Source: Streptomyces tateyamensis
GTDB taxonomy: Bacteria; Actinomycetota; Actinomycetes; Streptomycetales; Streptomycetaceae
Direction: 5' to 3'
DNA: 40,667 nucleotides
Assembly: GCF_003205575.1 (NCBI RefSeq)
Contig: NZ_PYBW01000008.1
Coordinates: 1 to 40,667, forward strand
The notes beneath the pieces are model-generated. The model made no database searches, was not told the origin of the DNA, and worked only from the letters and a program-made list of their open reading frames with translations. Below are positions 21,851 through 29,902 of the stretch, piece by piece. Every line of letters starts with the position of its first letter. Positions within the stretch are counted from its first letter, which is position 1. The translations under genes were made by a program, and so were the position numbers.

Positions 21851-23404
21851 TCAGCTTTCGGTCGTGGCCGGCTCGTACGCGGTCGGTGCGGCCCTCTCCA
21901 CGGGCGGGGCCAGCCGGGTGAGGGCGACGTAGAGCACCAGCGAGGAGGCCAGGCCCACCGCCCAGCCGTAGTCGGCGAGCGGCTGGAGGAAGCCGATCAC
22001 GCCGCCGCTCGGGAAGGGGCCGCCGTAGGAGCCGCCGACGGCGAGCAGTCCGCCGACCACGAAGGCCGCCACCGCCCTCCAGTTCCAGCCCGCGGCGTAC
22101 CAGTAGCGGCCGTCGGGGGTGTAGAGCTGGTCGAGCTCCAGGTGAGTGCGGCGGATGATCCAGTAGTCGGCGACGAGGATGCCGGCGACTGTGCCGAGCA
22201 GGCCGCCGACCACGCCGAGCCAGGTGAAGATGTAGATGTGCGGGTCGGCGACGAGCTTCCAAGGGAAGATCACGATGCCGACCGCGCAGGCGATCAGCGC
22301 GCCGGTCCGGAAGCTGATGATCCTCGGCAGCAGGTTGGAGAGGTCGTACGCGGGGCTGACCACGTTGGCGGCGATGTTCACCGACAGGGTCGCGACCAGC
22401 ACCACCAGCAGCGCGAAGAGGGTGCCCGCCACGCTGTCCATCTTGGCGGCGAGCGCGATCGGGTCCCAGATCGGCGTGCCGTAGACGGCTTGGGAACCGG
22501 AGGTGACCAGGACCGAGAGCAGGGCGAAGAGGGTCATCGTGGTGGGCAGGCCGAGCGCCTGGCCGCGGATCTGGGCCTGCTGGCTGCCGCCGAAGCGGGT
22601 GAAGTCGGGGATGTTGAGCGACAGCGTCGACCAGAAGCCGATCATGCCCATCAGCGACGGGAAGAAGACCTTCCAGAAGTCGCTGCCCCAGCCCAGTTTG
22701 GAGGGCTGGTCGAGCAGCGGGCCGAAGCCTCCGGCCTTGACCGCGATCCAGGCGAGCAGGGCCAGCGCGCCGGCGATGACGAAGGGCGCGGCCCAGTTCT
22801 CGAACCGGCGCAGCGTCTCCATGCCACGGACGATGATGGCGATCTCCAGCGCGCAGAAGAGCAGGAAGGAGAGCCACTGCGTCCAGGGGAAGCCGCCGAT
22901 CGCCGAGGCGGTCTGCCAGCCGTGGCCCAGGAGCTTGCCGGCGAGCAGGAAGATGCCCTCGCCGCCGATCCAGCTCTGGATCCCGAACCACGCGCAGGCG
23001 ACGGCGGCGCGGATCAGCGCGGGGAGGTTGGCGCCGCGCAGGCCGAACGAGGCGCGGGCGAGAACCGGGAAGGGGATGCCGTACTTGGTACCGGCATGTC
23101 CGTTCAGCAGCATCGGGACCAGCACGATGACGTTGGCCAGGGCGATGGTCAGCACCGCCTGCTTCCAGTCCATGCCGAGCGCCACCAGCCCCGAGGCCAG
23201 GGTCCAGGAGGGGATGTTGTGGGCCATGCCGACCCACAGCGCCAGGAAGTTGTACGTGGTCCAGCGTCTGCGCGCGACCGGGACCGGTACGAGGTCCTCA
23301 TTGGTGAAGCGCGGGTCGGTGAGAGCGACTCCGGCGGCGAGTTCGACTCTTCCGTCGGGGTGGGCGGTCTGCGCCGCCGTGGGCAGGTGAGTTGCTGGGG
23401 ACAT
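21851..23404 (-). CDS. NCS1-family nucleobase/hydantoin/allantoin-type permease
   Basis: 517 residues from ATG 23404. A hydrophilic head ends with LTDPRFTNEDLVPVPVARRR, the standard NCS1 opening, then WTTYNFLALWVGMAHNIPSW and about twelve membrane helices, with GTKYGIPFPVLARASFG, IQSWIGGEGIF, SLNIPDFTRFG and the C-terminal LDQLYTPDGRYWY. These residues define the Mhp1/PucI/FurD-like cation symporters for hydantoins, allantoin or uracil. The neighbouring F420-type LLM remnant belongs to a subfamily often found with hydantoin use, so a hydantoin-like substrate is the leading guess. Confidence 0.92.
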   Translation of the reverse strand: MSPATHLPTAAQTAHPDGRVELAAGVALTDPRFTNEDLVPVPVARRRWTTYNFLALWVGMAHNIPSWTLASGLVALGMDWKQAVLTIALANVIVLVPMLLNGHAGTKYGIPFPVLARASFGLRGANLPALIRAAVACAWFGIQSWIGGEGIFLLAGKLLGHGWQTASAIGGFPWTQWLSFLLFCALEIAIIVRGMETLRRFENWAAPFVIAGALALLAWIAVKAGGFGPLLDQPSKLGWGSDFWKVFFPSLMGMIGFWSTLSLNIPDFTRFGGSQQAQIRGQALGLPTTMTLFALLSVLVTSGSQAVYGTPIWDPIALAAKMDSVAGTLFALLVVLVATLSVNIAANVVSPAYDLSNLLPRIISFRTGALIACAVGIVIFPWKLVADPHIYIFTWLGVVGGLLGTVAGILVADYWIIRRTHLELDQLYTPDGRYWYAAGWNWRAVAAFVVGGLLAVGGSYGGPFPSGGVIGFLQPLADYGWAVGLASSLVLYVALTRLAPPVERAAPTAYEPATTES

Positions 23405-23498
23405 GGACGGCCACCTCGGTTCGCGGGGTCTCGCGCGGGGACGGGGCAGAGGCCGGCGGGCACGGCACTGGGCCGCCGGACGAACGAGTGAAGCGGGG

Positions 23499-23808
23499 TC
23501 AGCTCGTTGCGGTGATGACACTGGTGCCGTGGGCGTCGATGGCCGACTCCACGGCGTCGTGCAGGGCGTAGACCACCAACTGGCTCACGCCCAGGTCGCG
23601 TAGCTGCTGCAGCTTCGCGACCTGCGCGACGTGGTTGCCGACCATACCGCCGAACCGAGCGGCACCGCTCCTGTGCGTGCGCCAGTGCCTGCGGCGAGTC
23701 GTCCTCGGTCACGTCTGCCGGGGCCGCCACGCAGATCTTCACGCTGTCCGGGTCGCATCCCGCCGCGGTGGCCGCGTCGCGTACGGCCTTGACCATCCAC
23801 TCCGTCAG
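23499..23808 (-). pseudogene. Decayed C-terminal part of an F420/LLM oxidoreductase (hydantoin-associated type)
   Basis: Reading leftwards from a stop codon at about 23810, the frame gives LTEWMVKAVRDAATAAG, SVKICVAAPADVTEDDSP and AHAQERCR. It must then shift by one base to continue FGGMVGNHVA, and runs on as QVAKLQQLRDLGVSQLVVYA and HDAVESAIDAHGTSVITATS before stopping at 23499. In the LLM subfamily this resembles, 40-70 residues normally separate GNHVA from the final part and about 220 residues precede the start. So the gene is N-truncated, frameshifted and internally deleted. It lies just upstream of the NCS1 permease gene, matching the known gene association. Confidence 0.72.
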
Positions 23809-23905
23809 CTAGGGGCCGGCCGGCCGCAGGAAGCAGCCGGCAGCCTGACGTCCGGTCAGTTGCCGCCTTGCCCGGTTCTCCCGCGCAGGGCGAACCGGTC
23901 GCCGA

Positions 23906-24133
23906 TCAGACCGACCCACCCACAACGTCCCCCAGGGCCTCCACCTCGACACCCTCCGGACGAGCGCGGGCGGCCTGGAAGCCCAACTCACCGGCGACCA
24001 CGTACTTTCTGCACCGGTGCACCCGCCGCGGCACAACGTCGCGAGACCACCACGGCCCCAGGCCCGAGCCCCCTGGGTTTCGCGCATCGAGTTCGCGCAG
24101 CAACGCCAGCAGATCCGCTTCGTTCTCAGTCAC
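23906..24133 (-). CDS. Small hypothetical protein
   Basis: 75 residues from a GTG at 24133. It begins TENEADLLALLRELDARNPG, then GPWWSRDVVPRRVHRCRKYV and VVAGELGFQAARARPEGVEV. The composition is protein-like but no family is recognised, and the ribosome site is weak (GATGAG). It lies in a gene-poor stretch of decayed sequence and may itself be a remnant. Confidence 0.4.
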   Translation of the reverse strand: MTENEADLLALLRELDARNPGGSGLGPWWSRDVVPRRVHRCRKYVVAGELGFQAARARPEGVEVEALGDVVGGSV

Positions 24134-24251
24134 GGGCTCATCTTGCCGCGTCAGCTGCGGGCAGAGCAGCTCGGGTGAGATTCGCCAGCTCTTCCGGCGG
24201 TTTGGCTCAGTCCCGAACGGCCGATGTCCGAGGCCCGACACCCAGTACAAC

Positions 24252-24281
24252 GGGTCGGGAACGCCCGGCCGTTCCCGACCC
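24252..24281. terminator. Perfect 12-bp stem hairpin upstream of the MFS gene
   Basis: GGGTCGGGAACG and CGTTCCCGACCC flank a 6-nt loop. No intact gene ends beside it, so it may be a leftover terminator or an operator; the MFS gene begins 90 bp to the right. Confidence 0.5.
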
Positions 24282-24371
24282 CGGTGTGATCTTCCCCGCG
24301 GGGCCCGCGACTTCCCGCAAGATCGTTCGTGCCCCCATACTCCCAGGTCGGACGGTTGAACGGGGGAAGAC

Positions 24372-25184
24372 GTGGGAGACACGGGACTGACGGAGACTCT
24401 GGTGGAGCGCGGCATCCTGGTGGAGCGCGGACCGCGACGGACGCTGGCACTGGCCAGCGGGGTGAACATGCTCGGCAGCAGCGTGTTCATGGTGAGCGCG
24501 GCGCTGTTCTACACCCGGGTGGTGGGCCTGTCGGTGGCCCAGGTGGGCATCGGGCTGGGGATCGGCGGGCTGGTGGGGCTGCTCTCCGGCGTCCCGGTGG
24601 GCCGGGTCGCGATGTCGCTGCAGGGCGACGTGGTGCTGTTCGCGCTGCCGCTGTGGATCGTCGGGCACACCCACGTCCCGCGCTTCGTGGTCGGGGCGAC
24701 CGGGCTGATGAGCACGGTGCTGGTGGTGGCGCTGCAGGTGCGGATCGGCCGCCACGTCACGGACAGTGCGAGCGCGGCCCGGGCCTGGCGCCGCTCCGGC
24801 TGGGCGTTCCTGGCGGGGATGGCGCTGATGGCGGTCACCGGGGCGCTCCCCGGCGGGCCGGCGGCGGTGCTGGTGCTGGCGGGCGTCGGGGTGCACACGC
24901 TCGGCGAGATCCTGCAGGCGGCCGGCTCCTTCGAGCTGCGGTACGCGCTGGCGCCGGCCCACGCTCAGGGGCAGTACAGCGGCGTGTTCGGCTTCGGCGG
25001 CGGGATCGCGGGGGTGGCCGCGCCAGCGCTGCTCGGCTGGCTCTGCATCAGCTGGGGCGCGCCCGGCTGGTTCCTGCTCGGCGCGGTCTTCGTGCTGACC
25101 GGGTCGGCGGTGCCGTGGGTGGTCCGGCGGGCCGGGCTGGAGTCCCTGGCTCCGGCGGACCAGCCGGTGCTGAAAACGGTCTGA
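24372..25184 (+). CDS. MFS-type transporter, apparently missing its central helices
   Basis: 270 residues against about 400-430 for intact MFS proteins. The first part (ALASGVNMLGSSVFMVSAAL, VGIGLGIGGLVGLLSGVPVG) is helices 1-2 of an actinobacterial MFS carrier. At residue 77-80 it passes straight into AMSLQGDVVLFALPLWIVG, which in relatives begins helix 7 (DGLMSxQYxVLxFALPLWI). The rest (helices 8-12) is normal. About 140 residues, helices 3-6, are therefore absent, in frame. Start ATG or GTG codons near 24372 are in a GGGGAAGACGTGGG context, so GTG 24372 is kept. It may be translated but is unlikely to transport. Confidence 0.65.
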   Translation: MGDTGLTETLVERGILVERGPRRTLALASGVNMLGSSVFMVSAALFYTRVVGLSVAQVGIGLGIGGLVGLLSGVPVGRVAMSLQGDVVLFALPLWIVGHTHVPRFVVGATGLMSTVLVVALQVRIGRHVTDSASAARAWRRSGWAFLAGMALMAVTGALPGGPAAVLVLAGVGVHTLGEILQAAGSFELRYALAPAHAQGQYSGVFGFGGGIAGVAAPALLGWLCISWGAPGWFLLGAVFVLTGSAVPWVVRRAGLESLAPADQPVLKTV

Positions 25185-25442
25185 CGAACAGTCAGGCTGC
25201 GGGCGCCGTCGCCGGATGCTTGCCGGCCGGCAGCCCCCGGCGGCCGGCGGGCTCGCGGCGTGCGTCGTCGTCATGGCCGACCGCGCAGGGGGTGCGGGAG
25301 CGGGGCGCGTCGTGACGGTAAGTCAGGCTCCGGGGCGGCGGCGCGGCCGTCATGGCGGGTCAGATCCCCGTCGCATCCGCCCGGCTCGACACTTTTCCAA
25401 TGTGTGTCAAGAAGAGGGCGTACAGGGTCTGGTCGGCCCTCC

Positions 25443-25472
25443 GGTCTTATTGTACCGTGCGTCAATAAGACC
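25443..25472. promoter_or_regulatory. Perfect inverted repeat before the diiron oxygenase operon
   Basis: GGTCTTATTG and CAATAAGACC, ten bases apart, are unusually AT-rich for this window and end 31 bp before the oxygenase ATG. This is a convincing operator for a TetR-type dimer. A second, weaker dyad (GACAC at 25388, GTGTC at 25404) lies upstream. The remaining sequence from 25185 shows only GC-rich hairpins and no gene. Confidence 0.65.
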
Positions 25473-25502
25473 CCGGTGGGAGCGCGGCACGGAGGTGGCA
25501 CC

Positions 25503-26435
25503 ATGGCGAGGACGGGTACGGCGGCCCTGCACGGCGACGGGCAGCGGCACGGGCACACGACGGCGGACGAGGACGTGTCGCAGCGGCTGCTCGACTCGGC
25601 CGCGGTGCTCTCCTACGACCCGGCGGTGGAGGTCGACTGGGCCGCCCCGCTGGATCCGGCCCACTACGGGCTCAATCCGGAGTGGAGCACGCTCTACGGC
25701 ACCCGGCTGTGGCGGGAGATGACCGAGGAGCAGCGGGTCACCCTGACCCGGCACGAGGTCTGCTCGATCATGAGCACCGGCATTTGGTTCGAGATGGTGC
25801 TGCAGCAGATGATCCTGCGGGACCAGTACCTGAAGAACCACGGCAACGCCGAGTTCCGGTTCGCCCTCACCGAGATCGCCGACGAGTGCCGGCACTCGAT
25901 CATGTTCGCCCGCGCCTGCGAGAAGATGGGCACCCCCGCCTACCGCCCGAACCGGCCCGTGGCCGAGGCCGGCCGGATCTTCAAGAGCCTGGCCTCCGGC
26001 GAACTCGCCTACGGCGGCATCCTGGTGGCCGAGGAAGTGCTGGACGTGATGCAGCGCGACTGGATGCGCGGCGAGCAGGTGCTGCCGATCGTCCGGGCCA
26101 CCTCGCGGATCCACGTGGTGGAGGAGTCCCGCCACATGAAGTTCGCCCGCCAGGAGATCCGCGAGCGGCTGCGCGCCGCCGGCCCGCTGCGCCGGCGCAC
26201 CAGTGCCACCGGGGTCGCGATCGCGGCGGCGGTGATCCTCACCAGCATGGTCAACAAGGGCGTCTACGCCGCTGCCGGCCTGGACACCGAGCGGGCGCTG
26301 GCCGAGGTGCGGGCCAGCGCGCACCGCAGGGCGATGCTGCGCAACAGCTCCGCCCACCTGATGGCCTTCCTGGGCGAGGCCGGCCTGCTGACCCGCGCCT
26401 CGTCGGCGGTCTACCAGCGGCTGAACATGCTCTGA
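25503..26435 (+). CDS. AurF-like diiron oxygenase
   Basis: 310 residues, ATG 25503 with GGAGG seven bases upstream. Diiron ligands are visible in the helical bundle: Glu97 in WFEMVLQQ, EIADECRHSIMF (Glu128, His131), VAEEVLDVM and VVEESRHMKFA. This matches the p-aminobenzoate N-oxygenase (AurF) family, which activates O2 at a non-haem diiron site; many members have unknown substrates. The last 90 residues include a hydrophobic helix (GVAIAAAVILTSMV), which may tether it to membrane. The next gene encodes a matching ferredoxin-reductase, so the pair looks like a complete oxygenase with its electron supply. Confidence 0.87.
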   Translation: MARTGTAALHGDGQRHGHTTADEDVSQRLLDSAAVLSYDPAVEVDWAAPLDPAHYGLNPEWSTLYGTRLWREMTEEQRVTLTRHEVCSIMSTGIWFEMVLQQMILRDQYLKNHGNAEFRFALTEIADECRHSIMFARACEKMGTPAYRPNRPVAEAGRIFKSLASGELAYGGILVAEEVLDVMQRDWMRGEQVLPIVRATSRIHVVEESRHMKFARQEIRERLRAAGPLRRRTSATGVAIAAAVILTSMVNKGVYAAAGLDTERALAEVRASAHRRAMLRNSSAHLMAFLGEAGLLTRASSAVYQRLNML

Positions 26436-26474
26436 CGCTCCGTCCGCCCTTCCCGTACCCCACAAGGACGCTCC

Positions 26475-28034
26475 GTGGCCTACGCGATCACCCAGACCTG
26501 CTGCACCGACGCCACCTGCGTCTCGGTCTGCCCGGTCAACTGCATCCACCCCACCCCCGAGGAGCCCGGGTTCGCCACCGCCGAGCTGCTCCACATCGAC
26601 CCGGTCGCCTGCATCGACTGCGGCGCCTGCGCGGACGCCTGCCCGGTGGACGCGATCTACCCGGTGGACCGGCTGGCCGGCACGCTGGCGGGGTACGGGG
26701 AGCTCAACCGGCAGTACTACGAGGAGAACCCGACCGGCCACGAGTGGGGTGAACCGCAGTTCCCGCGCAGCCTGGCGGGTGAGCACGGCACGCTACGGGT
26801 CGCGGTGGTCGGCACCGGGCCGGCCGCCGCGTACACCGTGCAGACCCTGCTGCGGTCGGCCGGGGCCCAGGTCACCGTGCTCGACCGGCTGCCGGTGGCG
26901 GGCGGGCTGCTGCGGCACGGGGTGGCCCCCGACCACCCGTCCACCAAGCGGATCGGCGACGGCTTCGGCCGGCTGTGGCGCCACCCGAGGCTGCGGCTGC
27001 ACCTCAACGTCGAGGTCGGCCGGGACCTGGCCTCCGACGAGCTGGCCGCCCATCACCACGCGGTGGTCTACGCCGTGGGCGCCGGGCGCGAGCGCGAGCT
27101 GGGGGTGCCGGGGGAGGAGCACGCCCTGCCGGTGAGCACCTTCGTGGGCTGGTACAACGCCGAGCCCACGGTGCCGGCCGACGCGGTGGACCTGTCGGCG
27201 CAGCGGGTGGTGCTGATCGGCAACGGGAACGTGGCGCTGGACGTGGCGCGGATCCTGGTCACCGACCCCGGGCAACTGGCCGCGACCGACATCGCCGAGC
27301 ACGCGCTGGCGGCGCTGCGCGACTCGCAGGTGCGGGAGGTGGTGCTGCTCGCGCGGCGCGGACCGGAGCACGCGGCGTACACCAGGGCCGAGTTCCTGGC
27401 GCTGCGTCAGCTGGCGGGGGTTTCTGTGGTGGTGGACGCGCCGGGTGCGGAGTCGGCGGGCGGCAAGGCCGCGCTGCTGGACGGGCTGGCGCGCGAGCGG
27501 GTGGACTGGCACCGGCCGCCGCCGGCCGGGCGGCGGATCGTGCTGCGGTTCGGCGCGCCGCCGGTGGCGCTGCACCGGGACGGGGTGGAGCTGGCCGGCG
27601 GCGAGCGGCTCCCGGCCGGGCTGGTGGTGCGCTCGATCGGGTACCGCGGGGCGCCGGTGCCCGGGCTGCCGTTCGACGAGGCGGCCGGGACCCTGGCGCA
27701 CCGGGACGGGCGGGTGGCCCCGGGCGTGTACGTGGTCGGCTGGGCCAAGCGCGGCCCGGCGGGCGGGATAGGCAGCAACCGCGCCTGCGCCGAGCAGACG
27801 GTGCACGCGCTGCTGGACGACGCCGAGGCCGGCCTGCTCACCGGGCCGGTCGGCGCGGCGGCCGACTTCGCCCGGCTGGTGCGGCGGCGCCGGCCCGCGG
27901 CCACGGGGCTGCGCGAGCTGCTGGCGATCGACCGGGTGGAGCGGGCCCGCGGGGCGGCGCTGGGGCGGCCGCGGGTGAAGCTGGCGAGCGTGCCGGAGCT
28001 GCTGGCGGCGGGGCGGCGGTTCGGGCGGGGATAG
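26475..28034 (+). CDS. Ferredoxin - FAD/NADP reductase fusion (FprB-like)
   Basis: 519 residues from GTG 26475, 39 bp after the oxygenase. The N-terminal 70 residues are a 7Fe/8Fe ferredoxin: CTDATCVSVCPVNC and CIDCGACADACPVDAI. An adrenodoxin-reductase-type domain follows, with the FAD site VVGTGPAAAY, the NADPH site LIGNGNVALDVARIL and the closing GWAKRGPAGGIGSNRACAEQ. This is the arrangement of mycobacterial FprB. It should pass electrons from NADPH through FAD and the clusters to the diiron oxygenase. Length is slightly below FprB (about 550), mostly in the C-terminal tail. Confidence 0.92.
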   Translation: MAYAITQTCCTDATCVSVCPVNCIHPTPEEPGFATAELLHIDPVACIDCGACADACPVDAIYPVDRLAGTLAGYGELNRQYYEENPTGHEWGEPQFPRSLAGEHGTLRVAVVGTGPAAAYTVQTLLRSAGAQVTVLDRLPVAGGLLRHGVAPDHPSTKRIGDGFGRLWRHPRLRLHLNVEVGRDLASDELAAHHHAVVYAVGAGRERELGVPGEEHALPVSTFVGWYNAEPTVPADAVDLSAQRVVLIGNGNVALDVARILVTDPGQLAATDIAEHALAALRDSQVREVVLLARRGPEHAAYTRAEFLALRQLAGVSVVVDAPGAESAGGKAALLDGLARERVDWHRPPPAGRRIVLRFGAPPVALHRDGVELAGGERLPAGLVVRSIGYRGAPVPGLPFDEAAGTLAHRDGRVAPGVYVVGWAKRGPAGGIGSNRACAEQTVHALLDDAEAGLLTGPVGAAADFARLVRRRRPAATGLRELLAIDRVERARGAALGRPRVKLASVPELLAAGRRFGRG

Positions 28035-28073
28035 CGCGGGCGGGGGCCCGGGACTGGCCGGTCGGCGTCCGGT

Positions 28074-28898
28074 TCAGGGAGCCGGGAAGTAGCTCGGGAA
28101 CCGGGGCGCCAGCCATGGCTTGCGCCCCCAGGACAGGGTCTGCAGCCGGGCCAGCGCCTGCAGCGGGGTGCGGCGGCCCAGGGCGAGCAGCAGGAAGGTG
28201 ACCGGCTCGCAGCTGATGGTGCAGTCTGCGCCGGCCAGAGGGCCCTGGCTGACCGTCACCTTCCGGTCGGCTATCGCCACCCCGAACCGCGAACCGCCCC
28301 GCAGTCCGACCGTGAAGCCGGCCCGCAGGCCCGCCGTGGTCCGTGGATCCAGCACCCGGGGCATCGCCAGGAACAGGAACGGCAGGCAGAGCTCGACCCG
28401 CTGACGGTCGATCATGTGCGGCCGGCCCAGCGCGCGGGCCAGGTCGTAGCCGTGCCCGAGCTGGTGGGTCAGCAGGTAGGAGCCGAGGACCGCCAGGTCC
28501 ATCGGGCCCATCGGGGTACGCACCGTGTCCGTGGCCGGGCGCGCGGCCAGCGCCCTGCCGAAGGCGTGGGCCTGCTCCTCGATCACCTCGGCCAGCACCG
28601 CCGGATCGCGCTCCGGGTAGGCGGCCAGCGTCTCCTCGTTGGCCGCCGCGAGGCCGCCGGGCGTGCCGTCCCCGTACACCGGGTGCTCGGCACCGGCCGC
28701 GAGCTCCGCCATCAGCAGGTTGGCCAGCGCCAGGTGCGCGGCCCCCTCGCCGATCGTCCAGCTTGCGCCCGGGATCGGCCGCGCGGGATCGGCACCGTCG
28801 CGCAGCAGCCGGCCGATCGCCTCGGCGGTGGCGGTGTTGGCCGCGGCCAGCTCGCTGAGCCCGCCCGCCGGCGGCCTGCTGGGCACGGGTGCGGTCAT
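28074..28898 (-). CDS. Maleylpyruvate-isomerase/DinB-fold, mycothiol-dependent-type protein
   Basis: 274 residues from ATG 28898. The N-terminal four-helix bundle carries GASWTIGEGAAHLALAN, with the His of the metal triad, AFGRALAARPATD, and LTHQLGHGYDLARALG, with the further ligands. The C-terminal part is an alpha/beta SCP2-like domain (RFGVAIADRKVTVSQGPLAG). Such proteins use mycothiol as cofactor in isomerisation or conjugation; most in actinomycetes have no assigned substrate. It is divergent from the methyltransferase gene with 145 bp between. Confidence 0.82.
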   Translation of the reverse strand: MTAPVPSRPPAGGLSELAAANTATAEAIGRLLRDGADPARPIPGASWTIGEGAAHLALANLLMAELAAGAEHPVYGDGTPGGLAAANEETLAAYPERDPAVLAEVIEEQAHAFGRALAARPATDTVRTPMGPMDLAVLGSYLLTHQLGHGYDLARALGRPHMIDRQRVELCLPFLFLAMPRVLDPRTTAGLRAGFTVGLRGGSRFGVAIADRKVTVSQGPLAGADCTISCEPVTFLLLALGRRTPLQALARLQTLSWGRKPWLAPRFPSYFPAP

Positions 28899-29043
28899 GG
28901 CGCTGAAGCCTGACCCATCGCCGCCCGGCTGTCCACCCCCTGCGGCGCGCCGCCGTTGCCGGAACCGCAACGGTATTTGCCACCGGGGCCGTCCTGGCGC
29001 AGCCTCGTGGAGACAGCCGAGAGCACGAGAGGCGGGAGCCGCG

Positions 29044-29667
29044 ATGACCACCGAGCAGCAGACCGAGGAGTTCTGGGAGGGCCACTACCAGCAGCGCGAG
29101 CGGGTCTGGAGTGGGAAGGTGAACCCGGTCTTCGCCGAGATCGCCGAGCCGCTCACCCCCGGCCGCGCGCTCGACCTGGGCTGCGGTGAGGGCGCCGACG
29201 CGGTCTGGCTGGCCCGGCACGGCTGGCAGGTGGATGCGGCGGACATCTCCGCCACCGCCCTGGCCCGGGCCGCCGGGCACGCCGCGGAGACCGGCACCGC
29301 GGAGCGGATCAGCTTCCACCGGGTGGACCTGACGAAGGGTTTCCCCGAGGGCCGGTTCGACCTGGTCTCCGCGCAGTTCCTCCAGTCGCCGCTGGACTTC
29401 CCGCGGGCCGAGGTGCTGCGCCGGGCGTTCGCCGCGCTGGCGCCGGGCGGCGTGCTGCTGGTGGTCGACCACGCCGCCGCGCCGCCGTGGTCCAAGCACG
29501 GGCACCAGATGGAGTTCCCGACCCCGCAGGACACCCTGGCCGAGCTCGGCCTGTCCGCGGACCAGGTGGCGGTCGAGCGGGCCGGGACGGTGGAGCGCCC
29601 GGCCGCCGGGCCCGAGGGCGAGCATGGGATGCTCACTGACGGGGTGTTGGTGCTGCGCCGGCGCTGA
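29044..29667 (+). CDS. SAM-dependent class I methyltransferase (TehB-like)
   Basis: 207 residues with GGCGGGAG before the ATG. The Rossmann fold shows EFWEGHYQQRERVWSGKVNP, a start shared with TehB and thiopurine-type methyltransferases, then motif I ALDLGCGEGADAVWLA, motif II VDAADIS, motif IV-like FDLVSAQFLQ and LAPGGVLLVVDH. It uses S-adenosylmethionine to methylate an unknown small molecule. A strong terminator follows, so it is a single-gene unit. Confidence 0.9.
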   Translation: MTTEQQTEEFWEGHYQQRERVWSGKVNPVFAEIAEPLTPGRALDLGCGEGADAVWLARHGWQVDAADISATALARAAGHAAETGTAERISFHRVDLTKGFPEGRFDLVSAQFLQSPLDFPRAEVLRRAFAALAPGGVLLVVDHAAAPPWSKHGHQMEFPTPQDTLAELGLSADQVAVERAGTVERPAAGPEGEHGMLTDGVLVLRRR

Positions 29668-29705
29668 GCGGGTCCAGGTCTGGACCTGACCAGCGGCGGA
29701 ACTCG

Positions 29706-29757
29706 CCACCGCCCCGACCGGGTAGGCATCGTGCTCCGGTCCGGGCGGTGGCCTTTT
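29706..29757 (+). terminator. Rho-independent terminator after the methyltransferase
   Basis: A long stem (CCACCGCCCCGACCGG with CCGGTCCGGGCGGTGG, two internal mismatches) is followed by CCTTTTC. Confidence 0.8.
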
Positions 29758-29809
29758 CAGCGTTTCACAAGAGTTTCACCGGTCACTGCTTGCATCCTGT
29801 CCACCACTC

Positions 29810-29829
29810 ATGGGCAGAATCTGACCCAT
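29810..29829. promoter_or_regulatory. Inverted repeat upstream of the globin-reductase gene
   Basis: ATGGG-N10-CCCAT, within a longer near-symmetric CATGGG...CCCATTCATG, lies 74 bp before the start. Two direct copies of GTTTCAC, 11 bp apart (29762 and 29773), lie further up. Either may bind a regulator of this nitrosative/oxidative-type gene. Confidence 0.4.
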
Positions 29830-29902
29830 TCATGCCACGTTATGACAGGTAAGCCGCAGGTCAGACAGTCCTCGGGGGTGGGCTGGACAGGAGAGCCATA
29901 CC

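Noticed and set aside
22142..23491. 449-residue plus-strand frame opposite the NCS1 permease
   Set aside because: Composition is the antisense image of membrane helices; the minus-strand frame has clear NCS1 motifs.
25503..28034. Natural-product cluster built around the AurF-like gene
   Set aside because: No polyketide, peptide or other biosynthetic genes flank it within the window.
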